The notes under the pieces were generated by a model. It saw only the letters and a list, made by a program, of their open reading frames with translations. It was not told the DNA's origin and searched no databases. 64,000 nt of DNA from Pseudomonadota bacterium (GTDB taxonomy: Bacteria; Pseudomonadota; Gammaproteobacteria; Burkholderiales; Burkholderiaceae_B), in the NCBI GenBank assembly GCA_023423975.1, contig JAFAEO010000073.1, forward strand, positions 186,001-250,000. Reading direction: 5' to 3'. Position numbers and translations under genes: made by a program. Positions within the stretch are counted from its first letter, which is position 1. The number at the start of each line of letters is the position of its first letter. Shown here one piece after another: positions 63,432 to 64,000 of this stretch.

Positions 63432-63469
63432 AAAAAACCCCGTAATTCTTTGAATTTATGGGGTTTTTT
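63432..63469 (+). terminator. Rho-independent terminator after sorAB
   Basis: AAAAAACCCC (63432-63441) pairs with GGGGTTTTTT (63460-63469), and T residues run on into TTTTTTC. Strong stem with both A- and T-tracts, so it should work in both directions. Confidence 0.9.
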
Positions 63470-63668
63470 CATTCACACCGCAATATCGCTACTACACTCC
63501 ATTTTTCTGTGTGATCGCTACAACTCTGATGATTTAGCCATACCGCTCGGTTCTTCATATAACCCTGGTATTTTCTCTCTCCCGCAATCGTCATAGATAA
63601 CAAGACGCATATCGGCTAACAATTATCGTTTTATCAAAGCCAATGCCTTTAAGTTCGTTAGGGTTAAC

Positions 63669-63705
63669 ATGCATTTGAAATTTTTATATTAAATATAAAA
63701 TGCAT
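63669..63705. promoter_or_regulatory. Candidate operator/promoter palindrome for the RpiR gene
   Basis: TTTATATT-A-AATATAAA (63683-63699) is a perfect 8-bp inverted repeat, flanked by ATGCAT at 63669-63674 and 63700-63705. It lies about 30-70 nt upstream of the regulator start, the usual place for an autoregulatory RpiR site. Alternatively the AT-rich palindrome is simply promoter sequence. Confidence 0.45.
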
Positions 63706-63736
63706 TCAATATTTGCAAAATTGAAGGGATTTCTAA

Positions 63737-64000
63737 ATGCAAATTCACTCCGTCGAAGATTTACGCCGCCTTCTTGAAACCGAACGCAATAGTTCAGGAC
63801 GTGGCCGTGTGGGTAATAAAGCTTTGGCTGTCTTGGCCGATATGCTCAATCGGCCTGGTGCAACCGCCGTGGGAAGCATTTCCGAAATCGCAGCTAACAG
63901 TGGAGTGGACCCGTCCACGCTGACTCGACTGGGTAAGCGGTTAGGCTATTCAGGCTTTACCGAATTACAAGATATTTTTCGCCGCCACGTAACTCAGACG
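63737..64000 (+). CDS. MurR/RpiR family transcriptional regulator, N-terminal part (3' end outside window)
   Basis: 88 residues, truncated by the window edge. The RpiR-type winged HTH is clear: start MQIHSVEDLRRLLETERNSS, then GNKALAVLADMLNRPG, the recognition helix in ISEIAANSGVDPSTLTRLGK, and LGYSGFTELQDIFRRHV. AAGGGA precedes the ATG. The downstream SIS domain, which would bind a sugar phosphate, is not in the window, so the ligand is unknown. A palindrome upstream (63683-63699) may be its operator. Confidence 0.9.
   Translation, partial: MQIHSVEDLRRLLETERNSSGRGRVGNKALAVLADMLNRPGATAVGSISEIAANSGVDPSTLTRLGKRLGYSGFTELQDIFRRHVTQT

Larger units (their letters stand above)
63348..63736. other. 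Intergenic region with terminator and operator-like palindrome
   Basis: 389 nt between sorB and the RpiR gene, holding the sorAB terminator (63432-63469) and an AT-rich promoter/operator region (63650-63730). Confidence 0.65.

Noticed and set aside
1..64000. CRISPR arrays, insertion sequences, integrases
   Set aside because: No direct-repeat arrays with regular spacers and no transposase or integrase motifs were seen on either strand.

Overview
The window looks like a chromosomal segment of a betaproteobacterium of the order Burkholderiales, most likely family Alcaligenaceae (Advenella/Bordetella-like). That placement is inferred from gene content: a TctC/Bug-type solute receptor, the mltD-gloB-methyltransferase-rnhA block, a FabI-type enoyl reductase, SorAB sulfite dehydrogenase and moderately GC-rich coding sequence. 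No rRNA, complete tRNA, CRISPR array, insertion sequence or integrase was recognised. The window opens inside a sensor histidine kinase gene and closes inside an RpiR-type regulator gene.

Layout. 1-6.2 kb: histidine kinase C-terminus, universal stress protein with a DUF442 phosphatase/sulfurtransferase-like partner, a GNAT acetyltransferase, a polyprenyl-phosphate-type glycosyltransferase with a YdjC/HpnK deacetylase, and dnaQ. 6.4-10.9 kb: an AT-richer type VI secretion (T6SS) cargo module read on the minus strand as vgrG, DUF4123 adaptor, Cys/His amidase-like effector and exported immunity candidate. 11.2-17.5 kb: fabI, the mltD-gloB operon, a yafS-like methyltransferase overlapping rnhA, a VOC protein, two small lipoproteins and a DUF1428 protein. 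17.8-25.7 kb: a second T6SS accessory locus, with DUF3540, DUF2169-pentapeptide and pentapeptide proteins on the plus strand facing a second vgrG and a small downstream gene on the minus strand. No T6SS core genes (tss, clpV, hcp) are present, so both are orphan vgrG islands.

26-36.3 kb: a membrane protein, a lactate/malate dehydrogenase-type enzyme, a membrane-anchored DJ-1/PfpI protein, a LysR regulator, an IlvD/Edd dehydratase with its Bug receptor (sugar-acid catabolism), an alpha/beta hydrolase and a LysE exporter. 36.4-39.7 kb: an accessory stretch of unrecognised small genes, including a coupled 61-residue protein and acetyltransferase followed by a bactofilin-like repeat protein. 40.0-40.5 kb: the guanidinium exporter gene gdx/sugE behind what looks like a guanidine-II (mini-ykkC) riboswitch. 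40.6-52.6 kb: a Kef-type K+/H+ antiporter, a DUF1328/ferritin-like stress pair, a methyltransferase, periplasmic L-asparaginase, an SDR enzyme, a DUF3829 lipoprotein, a Vat/CatB-type acetyltransferase and an exported M20 amidohydrolase.

53.0-64.0 kb: a copper-handling operon (DUF2946, SCO, PCu(A)C, PepSY membrane protein), a HIT protein, a YdeP-type molybdoenzyme with a DyP peroxidase, a lipoprotein, sorAB with a strong terminator, and the start of an RpiR/MurR regulator behind a palindromic AT-rich operator candidate. Metal and redox handling, export of small toxic molecules and interbacterial antagonism are the recurrent themes. Start sites were moved to internal codons where a Shine-Dalgarno (SD) match, signal peptide or family N-terminus favoured this.
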